Positions 32,457 to 44,200 of a stretch of 64,000 bases of DNA are shown here, in pieces. Source of the DNA: Rhynchopus euleeides. Its lineage: Eukaryota; Euglenozoa; Diplonemea; Diplonemida; Diplonemidae. A program made the position numbers and the translations under genes. Position 1 is the stretch's first letter, and the number at the start of each line of letters is the position of its first letter. Under the pieces are notes generated by a model. The model worked only from the letters and a program-made list of their open reading frames with translations. It had not been told where the DNA came from and did not search any database. The stretch is taken from contig OY723324.1 in assembly GCA_963210315.1 (NCBI GenBank), forward strand, positions 620,001 to 684,000, in the 5' to 3' direction.

Positions 32457-35400
32457 ATGTCGGGCGCTGCCGGGTCTTCGAAGGACCGCCCAACCACTGC
32501 GTGGGAGAAGGTGCCGTTCACGACAGCACCCACGGTCTACACGGAGGAATACCCTCCAAAATGGGTTGATCACGAGAAGCCTTCTGGGAGCCGCTTCGGG
32601 TCTGAGTCAGCCGCGCTCCCCCAGGGCGGGTTTGAGGGTGCGACATCTTATGCGCGGGAGTACACCCCAAAGCGTGGGGAGGCGACGCTTCCGGTGTCTC
32701 GCGATGCAGGAGGCCCGATCTCCACAGGGCAGTTCGATGGGGTGTCGACGTATCTCACGGAGTACCCTGCGAAGGATGTTGCAAAGCCACCGCCGGGGTT
32801 TTCCGGAGCCAGGTTGACGCAGCTCTCTGCAGCGTCTGACAAGCCGTTTGAGGGGGTCTCGGCATACCAGTCGGAATACACAGGGGCGAAGGGAGATCCG
32901 GCGGTTCGTGCGATGCAGAGCCAAGAGTCTCGCCCAGCTGCGCCGTTTGAAGGCGCCACGACGTATGGGTCTGACTACATCCCGAACAGCTATGAGCGGA
33001 GGGTGAGCGCAAAGCCACAGGCAGGGTTGCTGGACAGCAAGCCCTTCAACGGGGTGTCGGAATATCAAGTGGAGTACCCTGCGAAGGAGGGAGAGCGCAC
33101 TGACCCCTACCGCCGAACCTCTGCCCCGGTCTCGGGGGGTGCGTTTGAGGGATCCACCACCTACGGCGCGGACTACATCCCGGGGCAGGTGGATCGGGTG
33201 ACCAGCGCCAGGCCTGCCGAGTCGCTAGGTGCCACACGCCCCTTCGACGGGGTGACTTCCTACCAGAGCGAGTACCCTCCGAAGGAGGGGGAGCGGGCTG
33301 AGCAGGCACGCCCTCCAGCACAGCCTCTGTCTGGCGGGCGGTTCGATGGGTCCACCACATATGGGACTGACTTCGTGCCGAATGAGGCGGAGAGGAGGGA
33401 ATCGGTGAAGCCGTCGCAGGCCCTACAGCCGTACCGCCCCTTTGAAGGTCTGACGTCCTACCAGAGTGAGTACAGCCCGAAGAGGGGTGAGCGTGCGGAG
33501 CGTGCTGTGCCCAGCGCGGGGCCTGTCTCCGCAGGCCCCTTCGATGGGACCACAACATATGGGTCGGGATATGTCCCCTTCGGCGTGGAGGCGAGGGTAA
33601 GTGCAAAGCCTGCAGAGAGTCTGCCGGCGTCACGCCCCTTCGATGGGGTGACGTCCTACCAGAGTGAGTACCCTCCGAAGGAGGGGGGGCGGGTGGAGCA
33701 GGCACGCCCTCCAGCACAGCCTCTGTCCGGCGGGCGGTTCGATGGGTCCACCACATATGGGACTGACTTCGTGCCGAATGAGGCGGAGAGGAGGGAATCG
33801 GTGAAGCCGTCGCAGGCTCTTCAACCATACCGCCCCTTTGAAGGTCTGACCTCCTACCAGAGTGAGTACAGCCCGAAGAGGGGCGAGCGTGCGGAGCGTG
33901 TGTCCAAGCCGACGGGTCCTGTGTCCTCAGGGAAGTTTGACGGATCCACAACGTATGGTGCAGACTTCCAGCCGAATGAGGTGGGCCCTCGTGAGAGTAT
34001 CAAGCCCGCCCATGAGGCGATTTCGCACCGGCCCTTCGATGGCGTCACATCCTACCAGACAGAGTACAGCCCGAAGAGGGGTGAGCGTGCTGAGCGTGTT
34101 CCGGTGGACCACCGCCCTGTGTCATCCGGGATGTTCGAAGGTGCCACGACATACGGGACTGACTTCCTGCCGAATGCGGTGGAGAGGAGGGATTCGGTGA
34201 AACCGTCGCAGGCCCTGCAGCCGTACCGCCCCTTTGAAGGTCTGACGTCCTATCAGAGTGAGTACAGCCCGAAGAGGGGTGAGCGGGCGGAGCGTGTGTC
34301 GAAGCCGCACGCGCCTGTGTCGAATGGGCAGTTCGAAGGGACGACGACGTATGGGACTGACTTCCAACCTAACGACATCGCACCTCGTGAGACTGCAAGG
34401 CCTAGCCAGGAAGCGATGCCGCACAAGCCATTCGAAGGTCTCACCTCCTACCAAAGTGAGTACAGCCCGAAGAGGGGCGAGCGGGCGGAGCGTGTGTCGA
34501 AGCCGACGGGTCCTGTGTCCTCAGGGAAGTTCGATGGATCCACGACGTATGGTGCAGACTTCCAGCCGAATGAGGTGGGCCCTCGTGAGAGCATCAAGCC
34601 CCCTCAGGAAGCGATGCCGTACAGGCCTTTCGATGGGCTGACGTCTTACCAGACAGAGTACAGCCCGAAGAGGGGTGAGCGTGCTGAGCGTGTGTCGAAG
34701 CCGCACGCGCCTGTGTCGAGTGGGCAGTTCGAAGGGACTACAACTTATGGAACTGACTTCCAGCCCAACGACATTGCACCTCGTGAGACTGCAAGGCCTA
34801 GCCAGGAGGCGATGCCGCACCGGCCATTCGAAGGTTTGACCTCCTACCAGAGTGAGTACAGCCCGAAGAGGGGTGAGCGTGCTGAGCGTGTTCCGGTGGA
34901 CCACCGTCCTGTGTCACGTGGGCAGTTCGATGGTACCACAACCTATGGGACAGACTTCCAGCCGAATGACATTCAGCCTCGTGACACTGCCAAGCCACAG
35001 GAGTCAGTGCAGCCATACCGGCCCTTCGACGGCGTTACTTCCTACCAGACAGAGTACAGCCCGAAGAGAGGCGAGCGTGCTGAGCGTGTGTCGAAGCCAC
35101 AGGGCCCTGTCTCGTCCGGCCGCTTCGAAGGGACCACAACTTACGGGACTGACTTCGTGCCGAATGACATTGCTCCTCGTGAGACGGCACGGCCGAGCCA
35201 GGAAGCGATGCCGCAGAGACCGTTTGACGGCATTACTTCCTACCAAACAGAGTACAGCCCGAAGAGGGGTGAGCGTGCTGAGCGTGTGTCGAAGCCGCAC
35301 GCTCCTGTGTCGAGTGGACAGTTCGAAGGGACTACAACTTATGGAACTGACTTCCAACCCAACGACATAGCACCTCGTGAGACGGCAAGGCCTAGCCAGG

Positions 35401-38400
35401 AAGCGATGCCGCACAGACCGTTTGACGGCGTGACCTCTTACCAAACAGAGTACAGCCCGAAGAGAGGTGAACGGGCTGAAAGAGTGCCCGTTGACCATCG
35501 CCCCGTGTCACGTGGGCGCTTTGAGGGAACTACGACATATGGGACAGACTTCCAGCCGAATGACATTCAGCCTCGTGACACTGCCAAGCCACAGGAGTCA
35601 GTGCAGCCATACCGGCCCTTCGAAGGTGTCACATCCTACCAGACAGAGTACAGCCCGAAGAGGGGTGAGCGTGCTGAGCGTGTGTCGAAGCCACAGGGCC
35701 CTGTCTCGTCCGGTCGCTTCGAAGGGACTACCACTTATGGGACTGACTTCGTGCCCAACGACATTGCTCCTCGTGAGACGGCAAGGCCTAGCCAGGAAGC
35801 GATGCCGCACAGACCATTTGACGGCGTCACCTCCTACCAAACAGAGTACAGCCCGAAGAGGGGCGAGCGTGCTGAAAGAGTGCCTGTTGATCACCGTCCA
35901 GTGTCACGTGGCCGCTTCGAAGGGACTACAACCTATGGGACTGACTTCCAGCCCAACGACATTGCACCTCGTGAGAAGGCAAGACCTAGCCAGGAAGCGA
36001 TGCCGCACCGGCCATTCGACGGCGTTACTTCCTACCAGACAGAGTACAGCCCGAAGAGGGGTGAACGTGCTGAGCGTGTTCCGGTGGACCACCGTCCTGT
36101 GTCACGTGGGCGCTTCGAGGGAACTACGACATATGGGACAGACTTCCAGCCGAATGACATTCAGCCTCGTGACACTGCCAAGCCACAGGAGTCAGTGCAG
36201 CCATACCGGCCCTTCGACGGCGTCACATCCTACCAGACAGAGTACAGCCCGAAGAGGGGTGAGCGTGCTGAGCGTGTGTCGAAGCCACAGGGCCCTGTCT
36301 CGTCCGGCCGCTTCGAAGGGACCACAACTTACGGGACTGACTTCGTGCCGAATGACATTGCACCTCGTGAGACGGCACGGCCGAGCCAGGAAGCGATGCC
36401 GCACAGACCGTTTGACGGCGTCACCTCCTACCAAACGGAGTACAGCCCGAAGAGGGGTGAGCGTGCTGAGCGTGTCTCTGTTAACCACCGCCCTGTGTCA
36501 CGTGGCCGCTTCGAAGGAACCACCACCTACGGCAGCGACTTCCAACCCAACGCTGTCGCCCCGCGTGACACCGCAAGGCCCCCGCCGTCCGTGCCCGCCC
36601 ACCGGCCCTTCGACGGCGTCACCTCCTACCAGACTGAATACAGCCCGAAGCGGGGTGAACGCGCTGAGCGTGTCTCCCGCCCGTCCGCCCCCCTCTCAGG
36701 GGCCGCCTTCAACGCCACCACAACCTACGGGGAAGACTTCGTCCCGAAGCCACACGACCACCGCCCCGCCGCACGCCCCTCCACCGCCTCCATGCCCCGC
36801 CGCCGCTTCGAGGGCGTCACATCCTACCAGGATGAGTACTCCCCCAAGCGTGCCGACCGTGCCCCCAGGCCCTCCATGCGCTTCCTCTCTGCCGGTGCCG
36901 GTGCACGCTTCAGCGGCGCCACTACCTACGCCTCCGACTTCATACCCCAGCAGGCCGAACGCAGGGCCTCTGCACGGCAGCCCCACGCCAGGCCTGAGAG
37001 CAGGCCCTTCGACGGCGTCACATCCTACCAGACAGAGTACAGCCCGAAGAGGGGCGAGCGTGCCCGCCCTGCCACATCGCAGCGCCGCGCCACCGCATCA
37101 GGCCCGTTTGACGCCACCACCACATACGCTGCGGAATACCTTCCAAACAAGACGGAACGCCGCACCCTGGTCAAGACGAAGGACACAGCTGTGCCGTCCC
37201 GCCCCTTCGAAGGTGGGACGCTCTACACCACGGAGTTCTCGCCGAAGCGGGCTGTGGGGTCGGAGCGGCGCAGGCCGCAGACACCCACCCCTGCGCGGAG
37301 GCCGTTCGATGCCACCACATCCTACCAGGCGGACTACCTCGCGAGGCAGGGTGTGCGGGCGGAGCCCGCGGTGCGCAGCGCGGCTGCGCCGGCGCAGCGC
37401 CCCTTTGAGGGAACCACCACATATGGCAGCGAGTACACACCGCGCAGGGGGGAGGCAGCCAGGGCGAGCATCCGGCGCAGCAGCGCGCCGCTGCAGCGCC
37501 CCTTTGAGGGTGCCACCACCTACCAGGAGGAGTATTCGCCGAGGGCAGGTGCGGCAAGGCGGAGCAGTGTGCTGCTGTCGCCCCCTGGGAGCACCCAGAG
37601 GGCGAGGCCCTTTGAGGGCACCACGCAGTATCAGGCTGATTACACCCCGAAGAGTGCTTCGCGGGCGCGGCAGCGTGCTGCGACCCCGGTGCCCCGGTCG
37701 GCCGGGAGGTTTTCCGGCACCACCAGCTACAGGGATGGCTTTGTCCCGAAGGAGGTGGAGCGGTCGTCAGCCCGGAGGCGGGCCGCGACCCCACCCCCGG
37801 GTAGGGTGTCCGCAGCGGATCCGGGGCATTTCAGCACGACCTATGGTGGGGACTTTACAGGCGGGGGCTCGCAGGCGGGTGGGACGCCGACCGCTTCCAG
37901 GCAGAGGGCGCAGCGGAATGTGTCGGTTCCATTTGAGGTGTGATAGCGTTTTGTCGGGGGGTGGGTGGGTGGGGGATATGTGCGATATTTGTATTTTTTG
38001 CGCAGGGTGATGCAATGTTGTTGTGAAGGGGTTGAAAGGGGGGGGGAGGGTAGGGTGTGTTGTGCAGAGCAGGCTGAGGCTGTGTGTTGATCATCCCCCC
38101 TCCCGCCCCCCCCCCCCCCCCCCCAACGCCCCTCCTCTGCAGGGTCGGACGTCTTATCAGGACACATACACCAAGAAGGATTCGTCGGTGCAGCGCAGCA
38201 GCCAGCGCAGGCATTCGGCGACAATGCAGAGGCCGTTCGAAGGGTATGTCCGCAACGATGTGTCGTGAGGGTGGTGGGGGGTGTGGCCAGAAAAACCTTG
38301 GGTGTGTGTCTACACTAATACGCGGCAGTGGGGATCACATCAAGAGAGCAAGTGTCTCGGTGTGTGTTTACACTAATATAAAAGATTCACGTGTGTGTGT

Positions 38401-38589
38401 GCCTCTGGGAAGCGAAGCTGGCATTCCCCTTTCCCTGCGCTCCTCGCCCTGTGCTGCCCCAAACATCACCCCGCCCGCAGGACCACGAGCTACACTGCTG
38501 AGTTTACGAACAAGACACCTCAACGGGCAGAGAGGCGTATCCCGAAGGACAACCATATCTTGCCGTTGTCACGCGAGGTGAAGGTGTGA
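32457..38589 (+). CDS. SAXO/FAM154-like microtubule-binding repeat protein, about 1896 aa
   Basis: Three exons: 32457-37937, 38143-38243 and 38481-38589. The introns start GTGTGA and GTATGT and end in C-rich CTGCAG and CCGCAG, and the joined frame keeps the repeat intact (PFEG|RTSYQDTY and PFEG|TTSYTAEF). Start chosen at the ATG of MSGAAGSSKDRPTTAWE. The whole protein is about 55 copies of a 33-residue module built on F-[DE]-G-x-[TS]-[TS]-Y-x-x-[DE]-[YF]-x-P-[KN]. Two alternating types occur: FEGTTTYGTDFVPN, and FDGVTSYQTEYSPKRGERAE. This pattern resembles the Mn-type repeats of stabilizer-of-axonemal-microtubules (SAXO) proteins, which bind and stabilise microtubules in cilia, centrioles and cortical arrays. 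The central modules form near-identical 198-bp DNA units, while the first and last ~10 are diverged. It is far longer than usual SAXO proteins (a few hundred residues). The family assignment rests on motif resemblance. Confidence 0.75.
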
Positions 38590-39010
38590 GGGCCATGCGG
38601 TGTGGTCCGGTGGGTCTGGCGGCCACGCTGATGATGAATCTGTGGCATCCCCACCGCATCACCACCCGCCCTCCCCTCCCCACTGCCCCGGCTGTGGTGG
38701 TATCGTGTACATACCTGAAGCTTATTCTGACAAAAAGCGGCCAAAAACCCGGTACTTATACTCAATTTTTTTCTTGGTTTTCGTGACCTGTTTCATCCCA
38801 TTTTTTGGGTGGTGCGCACCGCAGGTGACCCGAAAAACACCGAAAACGGCATGTTTCGGAACATTGGAATCCATGGTGCCCCCAGACGTGTTCTGCGGAT
38901 GAGTCCATATTTTATTAGACCCCGTACAGAAACACGAGAAAACGTGGGAATATGCAGTTTGACCCTGTAGAAGAGTGGTGCACCCTTAGAGGTGGTCCAG
39001 AGAATGCAAA
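38590..39010. other. 3' flank of the SAXO-like gene, no gene seen
   Basis: No further exon with the repeat module is visible after the TGA at 38587-38589, and there is no clear AATAAA nearby. Confidence 0.4.
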
Positions 39011-39014
39011 GAGG

Positions 39015-39290
39015 TCCACAGGGGGGTCTGGGGGGCGGAGCCCCCCAGCCGCCGGAGGCCACGGTCGCGAACACCTGTTCCTTGTGGGGTACAGATTCTG
39101 TGGTGAGTTGGGTGCGTCCTCCTGAGGGCGGTCTCTGGATTCCATGACCTGATGTGATCCCAAAGGGCTTGGTCGACAGGCATACGTCACGCGGGGGTCT
39201 GGGGGGCAGAGCCCCCCAGCCGCCGGAGGCCACGGTACTGAACATCTGTTCCTTGTGCGGTACAGTCCATCTTCCTGAACTTGCGTAAAT
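39015..39290 (+). repeat. Interspersed GC palindrome repeat, tandem copies 2 and 3
   Basis: Two copies of GGGGTCTGGGGGGC-rGAG-CCCCCCAGCCGCCGGAGGC, about 172 bp apart (about 39023 and 39194). Each is followed by CACGGTNNTGAACAYCTGTTCCTTGTG. The spacer contains CAGATTCTGTG...GTGCGTCCTCCTGAG, also present in the spacer of the second tandem pair at 44680-44920. Confidence 0.85.
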
Positions 39291-39299
39291 TGCGCCCAA

Positions 39300-41267
39300 G
39301 GGTTCGATGAGGGCGCCAAGGCTCGTCAGTGCGGGCTGGATCGTCGCCTCAAAGCCAGAGGTTCAATGACAGACACTGAGGACATGGGCCAGGCCCCATG
39401 GGCTGGCCCGCCCGGGCCCATTTTTGGGCCATTTTTTCCTCCTCCCGAAAATGCGTTTATTTGCATCATTGGGATCCGTGGCTCACGCCATGGTACTTTT
39501 CTTTCTCCGGAAATATTATTTGTTCACACCATTTGGGCCTGAACCACCAAGAAAAAAAATTATTGGCAATTCTGAAAATCCTTATACTCATACCGGGCAA
39601 CATTCAGGTATGATCGTGTACGAAGCATTTTTTTGTTTCTACCGCCCCTTACCCAGAGAAGGTTTCATTTGCTTTCCATCTTACCATTCTTCCCCCCCTT
39701 ACACCCTCCCTCCCCTCTACCCATGGTGTCAAACCGGGCGGAAAAGCAGATGCTGGCCGCGTCTGTTGCCGTTCCCCATTCCTGTAAACTGGAGTCGTAA
39801 GTAGTAAGTCATAAAGCTGTTCATAGATAACGATCGGGTGTACTGGTGTGATAAAATTCGAACAGATTTGGTGGGGGTGGGTGGGTAACTCAATGCGATA
39901 TTTTTAAAACCCGCGGCGCGTGTGGCCGGGCCTGCCGAGGCTGTTTTCCGATATTTTCTTTCTTTCTTTTTTTTGCGAATCCCCGAAACGGCAGATCACG
40001 AATAGGACGAGTGTGATGTGGCCTCTGCGTGAGGGTGACGTTCCTGGATTGCGTTTTACACTGCCGTACAATACAGAGTGCGTCTGAAAGGCGGATTCCT
40101 GGCCCACCCTCTGCCAAAGTGCCCACCCAGCGACACTTCCCCAACGGCTTCGCGTGTGGCGTTGAACTCCTGGCTGTTTGTTGCGATAGCCTGTTGTTGT
40201 TGTCAACAAGCCACAAGGAGCCACAAAAAGCTACATCCCTCCCGGAATAGAACCAAGTGAGGTGCTGGAGGTTGCCCTTTCCCCCCTTTTTAGATATTTG
40301 CCTGGAGGCTGTTTGCGCCGGGAACCGCTGTTTCGAAAGGTGTTACGGTGCATTTGCTATGCAGGTTTTTTCGCCACAGGCAGGTCGTGCGCCGCTGTGC
40401 ATCTGTTGTTGACAATCTCACGGGGAGGGATAAACGGACCTTCCCCACCCCCACCCCCCACCCCCCCGCTTTCTCAGAAGCACATTTTCTGGGCTGCTCA
40501 TTAGCTTCGTCGTTCATATTCTATTTTCCACCACACCTCGATGCGAGCAGAACGTGTTATCCAAAAAATCTTCGAAAAAAAATCTCCAAAAAAAATCTTT
40601 GCGGGGGCCAGGCCCGCAGGCCCCCCCCTCCCCACTCACACCCCCGCGTGAGTCCGCGTGAGTGGAAACACGGCCTCAACAAGAAAGCAGAGCGGTGCCC
40701 GCCCCTATAGATATGGGCGGTATCCCTGCTGGCGATTATCCATTTCCCTTTCTCTCTCTCTCTCTCTCTCTCAAGTGCTACACACCCCCCACCTGCATGT
40801 ACAAGTTGTGAGTTGCAAACGAAAAATCCAGGCCCAGGTCTATGCTATGTAGTACGTAGCAACCCTCCTGCTCAAGTAGATTGTGTGGCTGTCGGCACCC
40901 ACAGAAGTAGATCCCTCTGACTGTTAGAGTGGGCCCCCCTCCGCACCCTTCGCCTCACAGCACACAGGTGAGGCAGATGATGAGCGAGATTGGGCGAAAA
41001 CCACCCCCCGCCGCCCGCACCCGCCCACCCCACACCCGCCACCCCAATGTTTCAGAAGACTCACGCCAGCCCAATCCAATCCAATCCAATCCAACCAGCA
41101 CACACCCCACCACCGCCCACAGGAGCCCGTGCCAGGCCAGGGATGCCTGAGCCCTCTTGACCTGGCAATACCTCAGTCTGACGCCTTCTCTGCAGCGCCC
41201 ACATAAGGCAAAGCCCTGAGGGGCGCAGGCGGCATTCTGTTCCGTTTCTTCCCCTGGCAGGCCCAGC
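39300..41267. other. Intergenic stretch upstream of the ART-ankyrin gene
   Basis: No supported gene. It includes a C-run near 40447, (CT)n at 40749-40772 and a short CCAAT direct repeat at 41070-41089. The sequence TTCTTCCCCTGGCAG ending at 41260, just before the ATG at 41268, looks like a splice acceptor, so a 5' untranslated intron is likely. Confidence 0.45.
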
Positions 41268-44200
41268 ATGGGGTGCGAAGGGAGCAAGGTCGATGGGACG
41301 CAGTACCAGCGGAAGGTTGGTGATGAGTGCAAGCGGCTCAAAGATGAGAATATCGCGATCCGGAAAGAGCTTCACGGCCTGAAGCAGAAGACGATGCATG
41401 AGTCGCGGGGCGCAGCGTCTGTCGGGCCGACGGAACCTCTTGCGAGCCTCAACGGGGGGGCGTCGATGATGTCAAAACCACCTCTCTCGCCGCGGAGAGG
41501 CACAGCTACCAACATCGCAATCCAGGAGTGGCGGGAGCGCCGCATGGCGATCGGCGTCGACGCAGCCTCCGGGGAGTTCGGGCAGTGCGACGACCTGTTC
41601 CTCCCCAACCCGCCGAACTTCGAGGAGGCGGTTTCGCAGGGGATCCCCAACCCATGCCCTTACAAGATGGGGCCCAACGAGTGGTTCCTCCCGCCCGGGG
41701 CGAATGTGGAGAATGCGACACATCTGACCGCGACCATCATTGCAAAGAGGTCCCGCCAGATCAGCGCAACACACCCAGCCATCGCTGCCCACACCCTCGT
41801 GACCCCACTGAGCCTCGAGGCCAGCAACGTCATGCAGGCCGCCTCACTTCCCTCCAGCGATCCTTATGGAGATGCGGCGGATGAATACGTCCAGAAATAC
41901 CGCCCGTATGAGACGCTTCTCAACTCCCAGCTCCTCTCGATTGCCCCCTACATCGGGGTCTGCTACAAGGCTGTGTCAACCCCTGCTGGCGGGTGCTACA
42001 CACCCGGGAATGTGGTGACGTGGTGTTCCCCAGCCTCCGCCTCGCTGCTCCCCCACGTTGCATCGCGCGGCCTCCTCCGCGACGATGAGGACAACTCGCT
42101 GTCGGGGACATTCCTCGTGATCCAGAGCCTGCAGGGGCGTGAGGTGCACCACTGCTCCGCTGTGCAGAGCGAGCGCGAGGTCCTCTTCCCCGCCAACACG
42201 CAGTTCCGCACGTCGACGAAGATTTCCTCCGCTATGAAGAGCCTGCTGCAGCACGAGCTGAAGTGCCCGATGCGTGATGTCGACGTCATCACCCTCTGCG
42301 AAGTCCGCCTCGTCGTCTGGCGCGACGTCCTGTCTGCGATGGACGAGGTTGAGATGTCGACATGCCCCCAGCTCGCCGAGCTCATCGAGCAGGCCTCGCA
42401 GAGCGCAGAGGGGAGCGGGCGCTACGCCCGGGATGTGGTGACGGGGTCCTACATCCTCGGTGCCCCCATGACGGAGCTTCCCCCGCGTGCGCACGGCGGT
42501 GCAACCGTGGTCCACCTGGTGTCGCACAGCTCGGACCTGGTGGGGCTGCTCCGCATGGTGACGCACCATCTGAACATCGCGGATATCAACGAGCTGAATG
42601 CTGACGGGCGGTCACCGCTCCACCTCGCCCTGGCTCACAACAACATCGTGGGTGCCGTGCATCTGTTGCGGAATGGTGCGGCGATTGCGTCGCTCGCGTC
42701 GGAGGCGGATCTCGCGCTCGCCGCGGCGATATCCCACACCTGGAAGGCGGGGACGGACCAGGCGATTGTGGAGCGCATTGTGGGCGAGGTCCCCCAGTCC
42801 GACCTGGAGTCGGTGCTGACCAGCAAGCAGGTCCTGCGCGCCGCAGCGGGGCTGGGGAGGATGAGCGACGCGCAGCCCCTCCTGCAGTTCCTCTGCAAGA
42901 AGGCGAAGAACCAGAACCTGAAGTACCTCGACACCACAGGGATGATCGCGGCGGCCTGCGCGTCGCCCAACGTCGACGAGGCCTTCATCACCTACCTCAT
43001 CACAGAGGCGCAGGCGAAGGACAGCGGTGCTGCGGTGCGCGAGGCTGTGGAGTCGGGCAACCTCTTCCTCCTCGAACATATGAAGGCGCTCGGCCTCTCT
43101 CTGGACGGCGTTGTCAACGAGGGTCGCACCGCGATGCACCTCGCTGCAGCGAAGGGCGACATCGACGGGCTTGTCGCCCTGAAGGAGGCTGGGGCAGACG
43201 CCAAAGTCTCGGACAGCTTCGGATGGACCCTCGCACATGAGGCTGCCTACAACAACCACCTCCACCTGCTGGAGCTGCTGAAGAAGTGGGGTGCCGGGCT
43301 GGACGAGAGGGATGTCGACGGCTGCACGCCCCTCTGGTGGGCGGCTGACTCGGGGCACGACGCCGTGATCCGGATGCTCCATAAGAACGGGGCGGACCCC
43401 AAGGTTGCGGATTCCACCGACGGCACAGCGCTCCTCATCGCAGCGTACAACGGGAGGGCTTCTACTGTGCGTCTGTTGTACTCCATGGGGGCGGACATCA
43501 ACAAGCCTGACAACACGGGGCGCACCCCGACGTGGCTCGCCGCTGGGTCCGGCTCGCTCCCTGTGCTGCAGGTGCTGCAGGAGCTGGGTGCGAAGCTGAG
43601 CACCCCCGACAAGGATGGGCTGACCCCCGCCCACGTTGCTGCGCAGGAGGGGTGGGCTGACTCGCTGCAGTTCCTCAACGGGCACAAGGTGTCGCTGGAT
43701 AAGACGGACAGGCACGGGCGGGCACCCCTGCACTACGCTGTGGCGAAGTCCCGCTTCAAGTGTATTTCATACCTCGTGAAGGCGGGGGCGAACATCGCGG
43801 TGGCGAGTGACGACCCGAACCTGGGGAGCGGGTGCATGCCGGTTCACGTCGCCAGCACAAAGCTGTCGTTCGACTCCCACCCCGAGGAGTTCGGGCTGCT
43901 CATCAGCGAGAAGACTGTCAATGCCGTGTGCAAGACAGGCGCTCCTCTGGATATCGCACACTCCTACAACCGCGTATGTCTTGTCCTCCTGGCACAGTGT
44001 TGGTTTGCATGATTTATGAAGGTGCCGCGAAACAATATGAAGCGCACCAATGCCCCCTCTGATGGATCTATCTCCACCGATCAATCATACCATCGTGCCC
44101 CCCCTCCCCGGAGGGTGCGAAAGGAATATGATATTGCCAGGCGCCCACACAGCAAGGGTGTTGTCGCAAGCCGTGCCCGCCCAGCCTGACACCCCTACAC

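Noticed and set aside
35467..38010. 847-codon + strand frame over the SAXO-like gene
   Set aside because: Out-of-frame shadow of the repeat units; the true frame carries the conserved F-x-G-x-T-x-Y module and continues across two introns.
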